DNA from: an uncultured Porphyromonadaceae bacterium
GTDB taxonomy: Bacteria > Bacteroidota > Bacteroidia > Bacteroidales > Muribaculaceae
Length of the DNA stretch: 64,000 bases
NCBI GenBank assembly: GCA_900540205.1
Contig: UQER01000013.1
Coordinates: 1 to 64,000, forward strand
Direction: 5' to 3'
The notes beneath the pieces are model-generated. The model had not been told where the DNA came from, did no database searches, and worked only from the letters and a program-made list of their open reading frames with translations. The position numbers and the translations under genes were made by a program. Shown here one piece after another: positions 9,045 through 18,132 of the stretch; positions within the stretch are counted from its first letter, which is position 1, and each line of letters opens with the position of its first letter.

Positions 9045-10430
9045 ATGTCACGTCGAATCTCATTGATTGCACTGGTAATCGTCACGGCTTTGTCGCAGTT
9101 TGCGGCCGGTGCCGTGTCGCCGTCGCCGCGTCCCGAAGGCTCGCGCATATATAATGGTAAATCCGTTTACCTTCCCGCTGATTTTGCCTCGAACGATTTC
9201 GCCGATCCGGCATCCAAATGGAGCTTTGCCCGCATGGCGCAGACCGAGAATGTAGTGCTCTTCTGGGCCGACGGGTTCGGCGCCAATCCCGCCAAGGCAC
9301 CCGACCTCGACGGCCACAACATGAAGGTGGATATAAACAATCTGCTTGCCCGGCTCGAGCAGTTCTACCGCTTTTTCTATAACGACCTAACATGGGTCAA
9401 GCCCGGCAGCAAGGCTGATTCGCTGAAAATGATGGCAATGCTCGACTATTCGCTTGAGGGAACCGCCTACGGGGGCGATTACGACGGCCAGATAGGTGCC
9501 CTGTGGATAACGCCCAACCGGGTGCAGGACGACAAACTCAACTGCATAGCCCACGAACTGGGGCACTCTTTCCAGTCACAGATCACCTGCGACGGCGAGG
9601 GGATGGCCTGGGGAGGCCACGGCATTTTCGAGATGGCCTCGCAGTGGATGCTGTGGCAGGTAAACCCCGACTGGCCCACCGACGAGAAATATCACCTCGA
9701 TGCTTTCCGCAATCTCACCCACAAGGCCTTCCTGCATATCGACAACATCTATCATTCGCCCTATGTGCTTGAATGCTGGGGCGAGCTTCACGGTCCGGGC
9801 TTCATTGCCGAGCTTTTCCGCCAGGGCCGCACGGACGAGGATCCGGTGATGACCTACAAGCGGATGTGCAACATGGGGCAGGAGCAGTTCAACGACGAGA
9901 TGTTCCGCCAGCAGAGCCGGTTTGTCAACTGGGACTTCGACCGCACACGCGCCAACATGCGCCCCTATGCCAATCTGTGGTCTACTCCGCTTGAACCGGT
10001 TGGACGTAACCGCTATCGCGTGCCGGCTGCCGTGGCTCCGGAAAACTACGGATTCAATTTCATAGAACTCACAACGCCAGCTCCCGGCACCGGTGTGACG
10101 GTGGATTTCAAGGGGGAGACGGCTCTGAAAGGGTACAACAATGTGAATCCCTCCAAAGCCGGATGGCGCTACGGCTTCATAGCTGTGGATGCCGACGGCA
10201 ACACCGTCTACGGCCCTATGCATAGCGGCCGTTCAGGGCGCCTGAGTTACACTGCTCCGGAAGGTGCGCCCCTGCAGCATCTGTGGCTAATGGTGATGGG
10301 TGCGCCCACCGAGCACTGGCGAAATGTCGACGGTCCTGAAAATCCCGGCGACGCCCAGTGGCCCTATACGCTCACCTTCCCGACCGGCGCGCCGAAGGCG
10401 GTTGCCGACGGTGGCTCCGACAAACGGTGA
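9045..10430 (+). CDS. DUF6055-type secreted protein with HExxH metallopeptidase motif
   Basis: The start at 9045 is preferred to an in-frame ATG at 8952, because a clean signal peptide (MSRRISLIALVIVTALS, about residues 1-24) begins there and the candidate -7 element lies between the two. The 461-residue product has HELGH at residues 170-174 and a FEMAS segment with Glu196, a layout like gluzincin zinc peptidases (HExxH plus a downstream Glu). The C-terminal part is a beta-rich domain. The overall sequence resembles DUF6055 proteins of Bacteroidetes utilisation loci, whose activity I do not know to be established. It opens the rightward operon with GH97, GH43 and GH127, suggesting that protein and glycan are attacked together. 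Peptidase activity is inferred from the motif only. Confidence 0.7.
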   Translation: MSRRISLIALVIVTALSQFAAGAVSPSPRPEGSRIYNGKSVYLPADFASNDFADPASKWSFARMAQTENVVLFWADGFGANPAKAPDLDGHNMKVDINNLLARLEQFYRFFYNDLTWVKPGSKADSLKMMAMLDYSLEGTAYGGDYDGQIGALWITPNRVQDDKLNCIAHELGHSFQSQITCDGEGMAWGGHGIFEMASQWMLWQVNPDWPTDEKYHLDAFRNLTHKAFLHIDNIYHSPYVLECWGELHGPGFIAELFRQGRTDEDPVMTYKRMCNMGQEQFNDEMFRQQSRFVNWDFDRTRANMRPYANLWSTPLEPVGRNRYRVPAAVAPENYGFNFIELTTPAPGTGVTVDFKGETALKGYNNVNPSKAGWRYGFIAVDADGNTVYGPMHSGRSGRLSYTAPEGAPLQHLWLMVMGAPTEHWRNVDGPENPGDAQWPYTLTFPTGAPKAVADGGSDKR

Positions 10431-10498
10431 ATGTCGGATAAGTCTGAATTAAAGAAATAACAATAAGCTCCTTTTAACCAATCTACATGTTTGGAACC

Positions 10499-12469
10499 AT
10501 GAAAATCAATCTGATTGTTGCTGTGGCGGCTGTTGCACTCTTTTTCACAGGGATGCACGCCGCCGAGCGCACAATCTCCTCGCCCGACGGCAAACTGTGT
10601 GCCACACTTTCCGACGACGGTGGCTCGCTTGCGCTGTCATTGCGTTATGCCGATAAGGTTTTGCTGAATCCCTCGCCCGTAGGGCTGGAGATTGACGGCG
10701 CTAAACCGCCGCGCATCGGAAAGACTTCGGTGCGGAAAAATGTAAGCGAGACAGTGGTGGCGCCATTCTACCGGCAGAACAGCTTCTCGGTTACATACAA
10801 CCGCATGAACGTGAACCTGAAAAACGGCCAGTCGATGGAACTGCGTGTGTTCAACGACGGTATGGCCTACCGGTTCGCACTCGACGGGGCTGCATGCATC
10901 ACCGACGAGACAGCCGATTACAATCTTCCCGCCGATGTGCGCCTCTATCTGTCGCACTCCACCAACGACAAGGAACCCATGGCGATGGCGTTTCAGAACA
11001 CCTATTCCTGCACACCTGTGGGGAGCGCTTCTCCGCAGTTAGCGTTCCTCCCCGCCTGCGTCGATTATTCGGACGGACTTAAACTCACCATCACCGAAAG
11101 TGACCTGGAGGCCTATCCGGGCATGTTCCTGCAGGCCGATTCCGTGGCCGGACGGTTGAGCGCTGTTTTTGCAGGATACCCTAAGGCATACGACCGCTAT
11201 CCCTGGCGTCAGCAACTGTATGTCACCGAAAGGGAAAACTTTATAGCCCGTACCGATGTGCCGCGCACACTGCCGTGGCGCGTACTTGCCGTCACCACCG
11301 ACGACCGTCAGTTGCCGGTCAACAACCTTGTCTACGCCCTTGCACGCCCCAATGCAATAGGGCAGACCGACTGGATCCGTCCCGGCAAAGTGGCATGGGA
11401 CTGGTGGAACGACTGGGGTCTGCGTGGGGTGGACTTCAAGGCTGGAATCAACACCGAGACTTACCGCCATTTCATAGATTTCGCCGCGGAGAACGGGCTG
11501 GAATATGTGGTGCTTGACGAAGGGTGGTATGACCCGCGCAGTGGCGACATGCTTACCGTGATTCCGGAGATTGACCTCCCCGGGCTTGTGGCCTACGGGA
11601 AGGAGCGTGGCGTCGATCTGGTGCTGTGGACGGTGTTCAATGTGCTTGACGAACAGCTTGCCGAGGCCTGCCGCCGGTATGCCGACATGGGCATTGCCGG
11701 TTTCAAGGTCGATTTTCTTGACCGCGATGACCAGCAGGCCGTGGAGATGGCCTACCGCATAGCACGCGAGGCTGCCGCCAATCATCTGATTCTCGACTAT
11801 CACGGATATTTCAAGCCCACCGGCATCAACCGCACTTATCCCAACATCCTCAATTTCGAAGGTGTGTTCGGTATGGAGGAGGTGCGCTGGACCGATCTTG
11901 AAAAGAACATGCCGCTCTATGATGTTGCCTTCCCGTATCTCCGCATGATGGCCGGTCCGGTGGATTTCACCCCCGGAGCCATGCGCAACGCTGCCAAAAA
12001 TGCATGGAAGGCCATCTATACCGAACCTATGAGCATGGGTACGCGTGCGCATCAGGTGGCGCTTTATGTGGTGCACGATTCGCCGTTCACCATGCTGGCC
12101 GATTCGCCCTCGAACTACCGCGACAACCGCCCCACGCTTGAGTTCATATCCTCCATCCCCACAGTGTTCGACGAGACCCGCATCCTCTCCGGCACTATGG
12201 GCGAGTCGATTGTCACCGCGCGCCGTGCAGGCAGCCGGTGGTATATCGGTGGCCTGACCAACTGGGATGAACGCACCGTGCCTGTCTCGTTCGACTTCCT
12301 GCCGGCTGGTGTGACATTCGAGGTGGAACTGTTTGCCGACGGGCCCAACGCCAACCGCATCGCTTCCGACCATAAAATCACTAAAACGAGGGTTAACAGC
12401 ACTTCGCGTATGGATGTGCCGATGGCTTCGGGCGGCGGTTTCGCCATGAAGCTGAGGCCGACGTTGTAA
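10499..12469 (+). CDS. GH97 retaining-type glycosidase (alpha-galactosidase-like)
   Basis: This 656-residue protein has a signal peptide (MKINLIVAVAAVALFFTGMHA). ATG 10499 is preferred to ATG 10487 because the signal sequence starts there. It has the N-terminal GH97 beta-sandwich (residues 20-270), a (beta/alpha)8 barrel with LDEGWYDP (about 339-346) and GFKVDFLDRDDQ, in which Asp405 fits the nucleophile of the retaining GH97b group, and a C-terminal beta domain ending in the GGGFAMKL pattern. Characterised retaining GH97 enzymes act on alpha-D-galactosides, and some on beta-L-arabinopyranosides, which would also suit an arabinose-directed locus. No lipobox is seen, so it is probably periplasmic. 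A second GH97 of the inverting type lies at 29857. Confidence 0.88.
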   Translation: MKINLIVAVAAVALFFTGMHAAERTISSPDGKLCATLSDDGGSLALSLRYADKVLLNPSPVGLEIDGAKPPRIGKTSVRKNVSETVVAPFYRQNSFSVTYNRMNVNLKNGQSMELRVFNDGMAYRFALDGAACITDETADYNLPADVRLYLSHSTNDKEPMAMAFQNTYSCTPVGSASPQLAFLPACVDYSDGLKLTITESDLEAYPGMFLQADSVAGRLSAVFAGYPKAYDRYPWRQQLYVTERENFIARTDVPRTLPWRVLAVTTDDRQLPVNNLVYALARPNAIGQTDWIRPGKVAWDWWNDWGLRGVDFKAGINTETYRHFIDFAAENGLEYVVLDEGWYDPRSGDMLTVIPEIDLPGLVAYGKERGVDLVLWTVFNVLDEQLAEACRRYADMGIAGFKVDFLDRDDQQAVEMAYRIAREAAANHLILDYHGYFKPTGINRTYPNILNFEGVFGMEEVRWTDLEKNMPLYDVAFPYLRMMAGPVDFTPGAMRNAAKNAWKAIYTEPMSMGTRAHQVALYVVHDSPFTMLADSPSNYRDNRPTLEFISSIPTVFDETRILSGTMGESIVTARRAGSRWYIGGLTNWDERTVPVSFDFLPAGVTFEVELFADGPNANRIASDHKITKTRVNSTSRMDVPMASGGGFAMKLRPTL

Positions 12470-12472
12470 TTG

Positions 12473-12563
12473 ATGCACGATGCACGATGCACGATGCATG
12501 ATGCACGATGCACGATGCATGATGCACAATGCACGATGCACAATGCATGATGCACGATGCACG
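12473..12563. repeat. 7-bp tandem repeat, 13 copies
   Basis: Thirteen consecutive heptamers of ATGCACG and its variants ATGCATG and ATGCACA start 3 bp after the GH97 stop codon. The units are in perfect register with only single-base variation. Copy number should be prone to slippage. It lies between GH97 and GH43 and may affect spacing or read-through between them. Confidence 0.9.
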
Positions 12564-12592
12564 ATTGGTTCGTTAGGATTTTTTCATTCTAT

Positions 12593-12648
12593 TCTCGTGA
12601 ATTTCGAGAATCTCGTGAATTTCGAGAATCTCGAGATTCTCGAAATTC
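12593..12648. repeat. 18-bp direct repeat merging into a 32-bp perfect palindrome
   Basis: TCTCGTGAATTTCGAGAA occurs twice back to back (12593-12610 and 12611-12628). The second copy runs into a perfect 32-bp palindrome at 12617-12648, centred between 12632 and 12633. The palindrome ends 8 bp before a candidate -7 element at 12657, so it occupies the place of an activator or repressor site. A hairpin without a U-tract is the alternative. Confidence 0.75.
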
Positions 12649-12656
12649 TCCAGTAT

Positions 12657-12664
12657 TAATTTTG
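12657..12664 (+). promoter_or_regulatory. Candidate -7 element before GH43
   Basis: TAATTTTG fits the TAnnTTTG consensus and lies 13 bp before the ATG at 12678. No standard TTTG lies at the expected upstream distance, because that place is taken by the palindrome. Regulated initiation is possible. Confidence 0.4.
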
Positions 12665-12677
12665 CATTCCTTAGTCT

Positions 12678-15095
12678 ATGCCGACAATGAGATTTTTTGC
12701 TACTTCAGTTTTCGTTGCTGCTGCAGCTGTGTGCAGTAGCGCGGCCGATGTGGCCTATAACGCTCCCGGCGCGGGTAATCCTATCCTCCCGGGCTATTTT
12801 GCCGACCCGACGATAAAGAAGTTCGGCGACACTTACTACATTTATGCCACCACCGACGGCTCCGGCGCCGGATTCGGCCCCGCCCAGCTGTGGCAGAGCC
12901 GCGACCTCACCAACTGGACGCTACTCCCGATGAACTGGCCCGACAGCCACTGGATCTGGGCGCCCGACGTGATGTATAATCCCGCCGATTCGCTGTATTA
13001 TTACATATACTGCCAGCCATGTCAGATACATGTGGGCAGCAGCGCCACACCGCGCGGCCCGTGGACAAACATCCTGGGCGAGAGCGAGGCTGTGCTGGTG
13101 CCCGACCGTTTCGTAACCAACGCCATCACCCTCGACGGGCAGACGTTTGTGGACGACGACGGCTCCATCTACATGTACTGGGGCACGTGGGGCATCTACA
13201 AGGGCTTCGGGTGTGGTGCCGGGCGTCTGGCACCCGATATGAAAACGTTCACCGAGACGCGCCTGATTCCGAACACCGAGGTCACCGACTTCTTCGAGGC
13301 GCCGTTCGTGCTGAAACGGAACGGCAGATACTACTTCATGTACTCCTCCGGACATTGCGAGGACCACACCTACCGCGTGCAGTATGCCGTGGCCGATGCC
13401 CCGCTCGGTCCGTATGAATACAAAGGGTGCATCCTCGAGACCAACGACGACGGCACTATCCACGGGCCGGGCCATCACAGTGTGCTTCAGGACGGGGATG
13501 ATTATTACATACTTTATCACCGTCACGACAATCCGCACAGCAACCGAGGTTTTCACCGTCAGCTTGCCATGGACCGCCTGGAGTTCCTCCCCGACGGCTC
13601 CATCGCCAAGGTGAACGCCACACATGCGGGCAGCCGTCCGGTGCGCACATCTGTGCTTAAATCCAAGGACCTTGCTTTCGGCAAAAAGGTGGAGGCGTCC
13701 TCGGCCTACGATGCCGATTTCCGTCCGGAATACGCCGTCGACAACAACAACGGCACCCTGTGGCGTCCGGCCACAATGGGGCAGGAGTGGCTCACCATCG
13801 ACCTCGGCAAACCCGAGCGCATCCGCACCGTGCTGACACAGTGGGAGTACGGCACCCAGTTCTACCAGTATCTTATCGAGACATCTGCCGACGGCAAAAT
13901 CTGGGAGGTGTTTGCCGACAAGCGTGCCAACCGTCTGGCCGGCTCGCCCATGAGCGATTTCGGCGACACACGCGCTCGTTATGTGCGCATCACATTTACC
14001 GGAGGCCAGAAAGCCGGATTTCCCGGTGCCATCTGGAATGTGAAGGTGTTCCCTGAAATTGAGGATTACGCTCCGCAGCAGTGGGTTGGGGTGACGGGCG
14101 CCGACTTCGACGGGCGTCGCTGGGCCAACAGCGAAGGGCAGCTCGGGGGTGGCTTCGATCTGACCTCCGGCCGCGCACGCGCCGTGCGCACCTCTGGACG
14201 CCGCGCCGTGATGCTCGAACCAAACACCACGCTCACATTCCGCAGTCCGATGATATCCCCCTCTAAACCGCATACACTCACAGCCACGGTGCTTCGCGAC
14301 GGCCGTTGGGTGGCCGCCGACACCCACGGAATGCTGCGTGACGGCGAGATAGAGGTGGCGTCGGGCGCCGATACGCTGGTGATAGCCCAGCTGCGCTATT
14401 CCAATTGGGAAAAGACTCCGGCCGAGGTGGCGTTCGACGTGGAGAGTCCCGTTGTGCGTCTCCCCGCAGCCGAAATGAATCAGACAGGTAAGGTGGTTGA
14501 CATCGATTTCTCCCGTTTCAATCCCGGCGACACTGTGCCATATTTCGATAACGGAGAGGGGATTGCCGGATATTTCGCCGCTGTGGACTCGGCAGGTGTG
14601 ATCGAGGAGGTGGAAGGCCGCAGGGCCCTACGCTTCGACGGCCGCACGCGCTACCGCTCGTCGTTCGCACTTCCCGCCACATTGCGCGACAACGCCCCGT
14701 ACACCCTCCGCGCCGAGATTTTCAACCCTACGATGGAACTCAACGAATGTGTGGCCGATTTCACCTCATCGCACGACGAACTGGAGAAAATCATGCTTGT
14801 CAACGGCACCGAGCCCCGCTGCGGCCTGATGCAGCATTACGGATGGTACGAGGATGCAGGCTCAAAGACTGCTCAGGCCGACTTTGAAAACCGCTGGCTC
14901 ACAGTCTATGTGACCTTCGACGGGAGGATGGAACGGGTGTACATCAACGACCGTCTCGTGAGCGAAAAGGACATTCAGTTGCTGGTAAAACCGTCGCAAT
15001 TCGTAACTTTGGGCCGTAATGCCGAGGGCGACTGGCCCTTCACCGGCCTTGTCGGCTCCATTACCCTCTGGGACGAATACATACCGAAAAATTAG
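12678..15095 (+). CDS. GH43 glycosidase with F5/8C-like and C-terminal LamG-like domains
   Basis: This 805-residue protein has a signal peptide (residues 1-23). The five-bladed propeller spans about 25-320 and carries the GH43 triad: Asp43 (ADPTIK), an Asp near 156 (VDDDGSIYMYWG) and Glu207 (FFEAPFV). From about residue 330 follow a discoidin/F5-8C-like module (SAYDADFRPEYAVDNNNG), a beta-rich region, and a C-terminal lectin-like domain (DRLVSEKDIQLL, near the end). GH43 enzymes release arabinofuranose or xylose from plant glycans; the exact specificity is not readable here. It is third in the rightward operon, with a possible promoter of its own at 12657. ATG 12687 is an alternative start. 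Confidence 0.88.
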   Translation: MPTMRFFATSVFVAAAAVCSSAADVAYNAPGAGNPILPGYFADPTIKKFGDTYYIYATTDGSGAGFGPAQLWQSRDLTNWTLLPMNWPDSHWIWAPDVMYNPADSLYYYIYCQPCQIHVGSSATPRGPWTNILGESEAVLVPDRFVTNAITLDGQTFVDDDGSIYMYWGTWGIYKGFGCGAGRLAPDMKTFTETRLIPNTEVTDFFEAPFVLKRNGRYYFMYSSGHCEDHTYRVQYAVADAPLGPYEYKGCILETNDDGTIHGPGHHSVLQDGDDYYILYHRHDNPHSNRGFHRQLAMDRLEFLPDGSIAKVNATHAGSRPVRTSVLKSKDLAFGKKVEASSAYDADFRPEYAVDNNNGTLWRPATMGQEWLTIDLGKPERIRTVLTQWEYGTQFYQYLIETSADGKIWEVFADKRANRLAGSPMSDFGDTRARYVRITFTGGQKAGFPGAIWNVKVFPEIEDYAPQQWVGVTGADFDGRRWANSEGQLGGGFDLTSGRARAVRTSGRRAVMLEPNTTLTFRSPMISPSKPHTLTATVLRDGRWVAADTHGMLRDGEIEVASGADTLVIAQLRYSNWEKTPAEVAFDVESPVVRLPAAEMNQTGKVVDIDFSRFNPGDTVPYFDNGEGIAGYFAAVDSAGVIEEVEGRRALRFDGRTRYRSSFALPATLRDNAPYTLRAEIFNPTMELNECVADFTSSHDELEKIMLVNGTEPRCGLMQHYGWYEDAGSKTAQADFENRWLTVYVTFDGRMERVYINDRLVSEKDIQLLVKPSQFVTLGRNAEGDWPFTGLVGSITLWDEYIPKN

Positions 15096-15156
15096 ACTTG
15101 AAAGACATATTTTACTGCGTTATAAGCGCTTAGTTAACAACCAATCATATACCGAC

Positions 15157-17601
15157 ATGCCACATTCCATGAAAAAACTCTTTATGGCGTTGACGGCGGC
15201 CATCGTTCTGCCGTGCTTCGCTTCGGCCAAGGCCAACGGCGGCTATCCGATAGGGCAGGTGCCTTTCACGTCGGTGAAAGTGACCGACAATTTCTGGGGC
15301 CAGAGGCTCAAGGCGAGCCGCGACGTCACCATCCCTCTGGCTTTCAGCAAATGCGAGGAGACGGGGCGATACGACAATTTCGTCAAGGCCGCACATCCGT
15401 CCGACACAATCACAGTTGGCGGTCTGTCGTTCGACGACACCGACGTGTACAAGACCATCGAGGGCGCATCCTACCTGATGCAGACCTATCCCGACCCCAA
15501 ACTTGACGCCTACATCGACAGCGTGCTGGTGATTGTGGCTGCCGCGCAGGAACCGGACGGCTATCTCTACACATCGCGCACCATGAATCCCAAGCATCCA
15601 CACGAATGGGCAGGCTCCAAGCGTTGGGAGGCCGTGGAGGACCTGAGTCACGAGTTCTACAATCTCGGCCACATGGTGGAGGGCGCCATAGCCCATTATC
15701 AGGCCACAGGCAAACGCAATTTCCTTGACATAGCCATCAAATATGCCGACTGTGTGTGTCGTGAAATTGGCGACAATCCCGGTCAGGTGGTGCGTGTGCC
15801 GGGCCATCAGATAGCCGAGATGGCGCTTGCCAAGCTCTATCTTGTCACCGGCGACAAAAAATACATCGACCAGGCCAAGTTCTTCCTCGACAAGCGCGGC
15901 CACACCTCGCGCACCGACGAGTATTCCCAGGCCCACAAACCTGTCGTTGAGCAGGATGAGGCCGTGGGCCACGTCGTGCGTGCCGCATACATGTATGCCG
16001 GAATGGCCGATGTGGCAGCCCTTACGGGCGACAGCGCCTACATCCATGCCATCGACCGCATCTGGGACAATATCGTGGGTAAGAAATACTACATCACCGG
16101 CGGCATCGGCGCCACAAGCAACGGCGAGGCATTCGGCAAGAACTACGAGCTGCCGAACATGAGCGCGTACTGCGAGACATGCGCCGCCATCGGGAATGTC
16201 TACGTCAATCACCGCCTGTTCCTGCTGCACGGCGATTCGAAATACTACGACGTGCTGGAACGCACGCTCTACAACGGTCTTATCTCGGGCGTGTCGCTCG
16301 ACGGCGGAGGCTTTTTCTATCCCAATCCGCTTGAGTCGATGGGCCAGCATCAGCGTCAGCCCTGGTTCGGCTGCGCCTGCTGCCCCTCCAACATCTGCCG
16401 TTTCATCCCCTCGCTTCCCGGCTATGTATATGCCGTGAATGGCCGCGACCTCTACGTCAACCTCTTCATGAGCAACACCGCCAAGCTCGACGTGGACGGC
16501 AAGCGTGATGCCGTCGAGCTGTCGCAGTCCACATCCTACCCGTGGAACGGCGATATCGACATCGCAGTCGACAAGAACAAGATAGGGGAGTTCACCATGA
16601 AAGTGCGTGTGCCCGGATGGGTGCGCAACATGCCTGTGCCCTCCGACCTCTACAGCTATTCCGACAATCTGCGCCCCACCTACTCCGTGAAAGTGAACGG
16701 CCAGCCTGTGGAGGCCACCCTCAACAAGGGCTATTTCGATATAACCCGCCGCTGGAAGAAGGGCGACCGCGTGTCGGTGCACTTCGACATGCTTCCGCGC
16801 ACTGTCAAGGCCAACGCCAAGGTTGAGGCCGACCGCGGACGTGTGGCCGTGGAGCGCGGCCCCATAGTTTACTGTGCCGAATGGCCCGACAACGATTTTG
16901 ATGTGCTCTCGGTGCTTGTGAACCAGAAACCTGAATTCAAGGAGGAGGTGCGCCCCGACATGCTGCACGGCATCACAGAGCTGGTGACCGACGGCCAGGT
17001 GCTCTCGTTCAACGACAAGGGTGCGCTTGAGGCCAAGGATGTGCGCCTCACACTGATTCCCTACTATGCATGGAACCACCGCGGGCCGGGCAAGATGGCC
17101 GTATGGCTGCCGCAGGATCTGTCGGCTTCGCGTCCGGCTCAGCCTGCCACGCTGGCCTCGGCAGCCAAGGTGAGCAGCTCGCACAAGATGGCGGCCCTCT
17201 CGGCCATCAACGACGGCCTCGTGCCCAAGGATGAGAACGACCGCTCCGTGCCTTATTTCCACTACTGGCCTAAGCAGGACACCAGCGAATGGCTCGTCTA
17301 TGAATTCCCCAAGGCCGAGACCGTGCAAAGCTCCACCGTCTACTGGTACGACGACGGCCCCTGGGGCGGTTGCCGTGTGCCGCGCCAGTGGAAGCTCTAC
17401 TACCGCGACGACAAGGGCGACTGGCAGCCAGTCACTTTCCGCAACGAGCTTATGGCCAATCCCGGCGCCACCACCTATCCCGTGGTGAAAGGCGCGCCCT
17501 GCAAGGCTTCTTTCGACCCCGTCACCACCGACGCCCTGAAGCTGGAGATTCAGCTCCCCGCCGACAACGCCACCGGCCTGTTTGAGTGGCAGGTGAACTG
17601 A
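15157..17601 (+). CDS. GH127-family (DUF1680) beta-L-arabinofuranosidase, second copy
   Basis: An in-frame ATG at 15019 lies inside the GH43 gene; the start at 15157 (or 15169) is chosen because the signal peptide MKKLFMALTAAIVLPCFASA begins there. The 814-residue product has the GH127 zinc/cysteine site: Glu340 and Cys342 in YCETC, and Cys408-Cys409 in CACCPSN. Unlike the GH127 at 6157 it has no lipobox at the signal-peptide end, so the two paralogues probably act in different places (periplasm here, membrane-anchored there). C-terminal beta domains end in FEWQVN, matching IEWKVN of the other copy. It is the last gene of the rightward operon and is followed by a strong terminator. Confidence 0.9.
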   Translation: MPHSMKKLFMALTAAIVLPCFASAKANGGYPIGQVPFTSVKVTDNFWGQRLKASRDVTIPLAFSKCEETGRYDNFVKAAHPSDTITVGGLSFDDTDVYKTIEGASYLMQTYPDPKLDAYIDSVLVIVAAAQEPDGYLYTSRTMNPKHPHEWAGSKRWEAVEDLSHEFYNLGHMVEGAIAHYQATGKRNFLDIAIKYADCVCREIGDNPGQVVRVPGHQIAEMALAKLYLVTGDKKYIDQAKFFLDKRGHTSRTDEYSQAHKPVVEQDEAVGHVVRAAYMYAGMADVAALTGDSAYIHAIDRIWDNIVGKKYYITGGIGATSNGEAFGKNYELPNMSAYCETCAAIGNVYVNHRLFLLHGDSKYYDVLERTLYNGLISGVSLDGGGFFYPNPLESMGQHQRQPWFGCACCPSNICRFIPSLPGYVYAVNGRDLYVNLFMSNTAKLDVDGKRDAVELSQSTSYPWNGDIDIAVDKNKIGEFTMKVRVPGWVRNMPVPSDLYSYSDNLRPTYSVKVNGQPVEATLNKGYFDITRRWKKGDRVSVHFDMLPRTVKANAKVEADRGRVAVERGPIVYCAEWPDNDFDVLSVLVNQKPEFKEEVRPDMLHGITELVTDGQVLSFNDKGALEAKDVRLTLIPYYAWNHRGPGKMAVWLPQDLSASRPAQPATLASAAKVSSSHKMAALSAINDGLVPKDENDRSVPYFHYWPKQDTSEWLVYEFPKAETVQSSTVYWYDDGPWGGCRVPRQWKLYYRDDKGDWQPVTFRNELMANPGATTYPVVKGAPCKASFDPVTTDALKLEIQLPADNATGLFEWQVN

Positions 17602-17659
17602 TAAAATTCACATCTTTTATGGCGGGATAAATCGAGCCGTAGTTAAATAAAGTTAAACG

Positions 17660-17716
17660 CACCGTCTTTCAGTCAATGTTGCCATGCAGGCAACGACTGA
17701 AAGACGGTGTTTTGTT
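17660..17716 (+). terminator. Strong nested hairpin terminator after GH127
   Basis: CACCGTCTTTCAGTC (17660-17674) pairs perfectly with 17695-17709. An inner stem GTTGCC/GGCAAC nests in the loop, and TTTTG follows. It closes the rightward operon. Confidence 0.85.
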
Positions 17717-17764
17717 TACCAGGAAGTGAGACGTTGCAGAACTGCTGAATTCCGGTCAGCGATG

Positions 17765-17844
17765 TAGGGACGCACGGTCGGTGCGTCCGGCAATTGACTG
17801 ATAGACAATATGTGTTTCGCGGACGCACAGACCGTGCGTCCCTA
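17765..17844. repeat. REPIN-like inverted repeat, GGACGCAC family
   Basis: Two 25-base arms (17765-17789 and 17820-17844) are inverted copies with one mismatch. Each arm is itself a small hairpin (GGACGCAC/GTGCGTCC). Arms start at TAGGG, as in the elements at 22430 and 29611. The spacer resembles that of the 22430 element (a GATAGA stretch and TGTTTCGCGG). Confidence 0.75.
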
Positions 17845-17900
17845 CGTTTTGTGGTAATTCACCCGCCTACTCCCTTAAAGGTGGACAGGCCGTACAGGCT

Positions 17901-17916
17901 CTGTAGGGACGGGCGG
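17901..17916 (+). repeat. Solo arm of the TGTAGGG repeat family
   Basis: CTGTAGGGACGGGCGG resembles the outer end of the repeat arms at 17765, 22430 and 29611, but has no inverted partner nearby. It is probably a decayed REP-like unit. Confidence 0.35.
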
Positions 17917-18040
17917 TTTTATTTTTAGCTGAATCGGATATTTTTGGTTAAAAATATTTTTCAAAACCGACGGAATGTAAATAGTTTTTCAAAATAAGAT
18001 TTGCTATTGTCAAAATGAAAGGAAATAAACCGAAAATCTG

Positions 18041-18061
18041 TTTTTTTTTTTTTTTTTTTTT
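18041..18061. repeat. 21-base poly-T tract
   Basis: A run of 21 T lies 41 bp upstream of the pilus promoter's TTTG element, in AT-rich DNA. Its length is likely to vary between cells and may be misread by sequencing. Confidence 0.85.
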
Positions 18062-18101
18062 GAGTGCGATGTTGATAAATTTTGTAATTTCCGGCCAAAA
18101 A

Positions 18102-18132
18102 TTTGTCAATTTGTAAAATATGCCTAACTTTG
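18102..18132 (+). promoter_or_regulatory. Promoter of the type V pilus operon
   Basis: TTTG (18102-18105), 19 bases, then TAACTTTG (18125-18132): an exact match to the Bacteroidetes housekeeping promoter. The first pilus gene starts at 18593, so the transcript would have a leader of about 450 bases. Confidence 0.8.

Noticed and set aside
11039..12562. 507-codon minus-strand frame starting with repeated MHRASCIVHR
   Set aside because: The N-terminus is just the translated heptamer array and the rest is antisense to GH97.
12473..12563. CRISPR array
   Set aside because: The units are 7-bp tandem repeats without spacers, and no cas genes are present.
15145..17328. 727-codon open frame opposite the second GH127
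   Set aside because: It is antisense to a gene with intact catalytic motifs; the His/Val-rich composition is typical of a mirror frame.
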